Assembly (NCBI GenBank): GCA_964529265.1
Contig: CAZGVW010000234.1
Span: 1-49,060 of the forward strand
DNA length: 49,060 nt
Direction of reading: 5' to 3'
DNA from: CAZGVW01 sp964529265
GTDB lineage: Bacteria; Planctomycetota; Phycisphaerae; Phycisphaerales; UBA1924
Part shown: positions 48,113 through 49,060 of the stretch, piece by piece
Layout of the letters: each line of letters opens with the position of its first letter
Position numbering within the stretch: position 1 is the first letter of the stretch
Translations under genes and position numbers: made by a program
The notes under the pieces: generated by a model
Told to the model about the DNA's origin: nothing
Databases searched by the model: none
The model's input: only the letters and a program-made list of their open reading frames with translations

Positions 48113-49060
48113 TCAGTTCGGCGTCGAGTGCACGAACATGCCCTGGCAGATCACTTCGTCGGCCGTGGTCGAGCCGCCGGAGACCTCCGAGCCGCTGCCG
48201 ATCTCGACCTCGTTGTGATCGGTGCGGTTGAAGGTGATGAAGAAATCGGCCAGCGTGTTGGTGGAGAAGAACTCCGCCACGGTGTCCGAATCCCCATCCG
48301 GGACGTAGGTGACCAGCGCCCAGCCGAGCGTGGTGTTGTTGTTGGGGAAGTTGTTGGGCGAGGCGCCGAAGAGCGCGCCGGTCGCCAGCGGGGCGCCGAA
48401 CTGCATGACGCCGATCTTGGAGCCGTCGCCGTTGAAGAAGCCCGCCGCGTAGCCGCCGGTGAGCGTCAGGATGCCGTTGGAGGTCCGGCCATTGAACGCG
48501 CTGCTGACCTGCACGCCGCGGCTGGTCAGTGTGAACGCGAAGTGCTGGAAGCAGTTCGCGTCGATCACGAGGCCGTCGAACCGGCCGCCGTCATCGTCAT
48601 CAGCCGTCCACAGGCCGTCTTCCTCGAAGTCGTACCAGTAGCAGAACTGGGAGAGCGTCGTGGCGTTGACCGGCAGCGGGTTCGTGTTGGAGGGGATGAA
48701 GACATCGTTGGTGGTGACGCCGGTTCGCAGCGGCAGGGCCTGAGAGCCGCTCGCCGAGGCGAAGCCGCTCACCCGCGCGAACTTGAGCAGGTTCCAGCCC
48801 GCCCACATGCACTCCTTGCCGACGTGATCAAGACGGTAGTTGAACAGCGTGTCCGACGGAGCGGCCGTGCCGTTCTGGCGGCGCTGGTTGGGATTGAAGG
48901 CGATGGGGCCGCCGCCGCCCACGCGGTTCAGGAGGCTGCTCACCGCGCACCGCTCGCCGGTGGGCAGTTCGACCACGACGATGACCGGGTTGCCGATCGC
49001 GTTGGGGCCGATGTCCAGGTTCGTCAGGCGAACCGGCGCCGTCATGTGCAGCACGTAGTT
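48113..49060 (-). CDS. Secreted beta-rich protein, N-terminus beyond the window
   Basis: The frame runs to the right edge without an initiator, so the start is missing; 315 residues are visible. I do not recognise the family. The sequence is rich in Gly, Asn, Thr and aromatic residues (PLATGALFGASPNNFPNNNT, NGILTLTGGYAAGFFNGDGS, SGGSTTADEVICQGMFVHST) with three to five cysteines and an acidic patch DFEEDGLWTADDDDGG. It resembles large surface or type II-secreted proteins rather than enzymes; no catalytic motif is visible. The only internal ATG near the edge (MTAPVRLTN, at 49045) might be a start but would leave no signal peptide, so a longer gene is favoured. The stop is followed by a strong terminator. 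Confidence 0.6.
   Translation of the reverse strand, partial: NYVLHMTAPVRLTNLDIGPNAIGNPVIVVVELPTGERCAVSSLLNRVGGGGPIAFNPNQRRQNGTAAPSDTLFNYRLDHVGKECMWAGWNLLKFARVSGFASASGSQALPLRTGVTTNDVFIPSNTNPLPVNATTLSQFCYWYDFEEDGLWTADDDDGGRFDGLVIDANCFQHFAFTLTSRGVQVSSAFNGRTSNGILTLTGGYAAGFFNGDGSKIGVMQFGAPLATGALFGASPNNFPNNNTTLGWALVTYVPDGDSDTVAEFFSTNTLADFFITFNRTDHNEVEIGSGSEVSGGSTTADEVICQGMFVHSTPN

Noticed and set aside
1..49060. tRNA, rRNA, CRISPR arrays, insertion sequences or prophage genes
   Set aside because: No cloverleaf, regularly spaced direct repeats with spacers, transposase motif (DDE, HUH) or phage structural gene was seen. The xerD gene is the housekeeping type.

Overview
The window is GC-rich, densely coded bacterial chromosome, most likely from a planctomycete of the Phycisphaerae type. 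The inference rests on a very long SecA (1436 residues), a DUF1800/DUF1501 pair with a Tat signal, a dockerin protein, scattered genes of the futalosine menaquinone route (mqnC, mqnB), a type III glutamine synthetase and an EF-P lacking the usual lysine. No rRNA, tRNA, CRISPR array, insertion sequence or prophage was seen.

Layout. 1-2.3 kb: truncated glnN and trpA on the minus strand; trpA carries an in-frame copy of a dispersed palindromic repeat. 2.5-4.2 kb: a three-gene accessory cassette (TIGR04255-like protein, a WDSY-motif protein and a third small protein) in which genes one and three each carry a single one-base frameshift. 4.2-12.8 kb: a MazG-like gene, a lipoprotein pair (COG3014-like plus LpoB-like), xerD, a membrane protein, mqnC, a queuosine-precursor-type transporter, efp and a GNAT gene. 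12.8-18.6 kb: secA, a small membrane-anchored protein and birA. 18.8-20.9 kb: a cysteine-repeat exported protein, an ECF-type sigma factor and a membrane protein that may be its anti-sigma partner, all overlapping. 20.9-26 kb: a universal stress protein, a family 2 glycosyltransferase, then DUF1800 and DUF1501. 26-29.6 kb: mqnB-ribF-nrnA-DNA methyltransferase, read on the minus strand.

29.8-49 kb is one secretion/pilus locus made of two operons that converge at 35.3 kb. The plus-strand operon is pilM-pilN-pilO-pilP-like-pilB/gspE. The minus-strand operon begins near a partial secreted protein and a dockerin protein and continues gspH-G-E-F-D-I-J-K-L-M-C with mostly 4-base overlaps. Together they encode one secretin, one platform protein, five pseudopilins, two assembly ATPases and two actin-like/inner-membrane platforms (PilM/N/O and GspL/M). 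This looks like a type II secretion system with a second pilus-type inner-membrane module.

The best candidates for undescribed biology are the Cys-repeat/sigma/membrane-protein operon, the decaying TIGR04255 cassette, the duplicated platform of the secretion locus with a dockerin gene at its head, the palindromic element that has entered trpA, and the three-fold repeat in SecA. Functions are assigned from motifs and remembered family patterns only; no database search was run.
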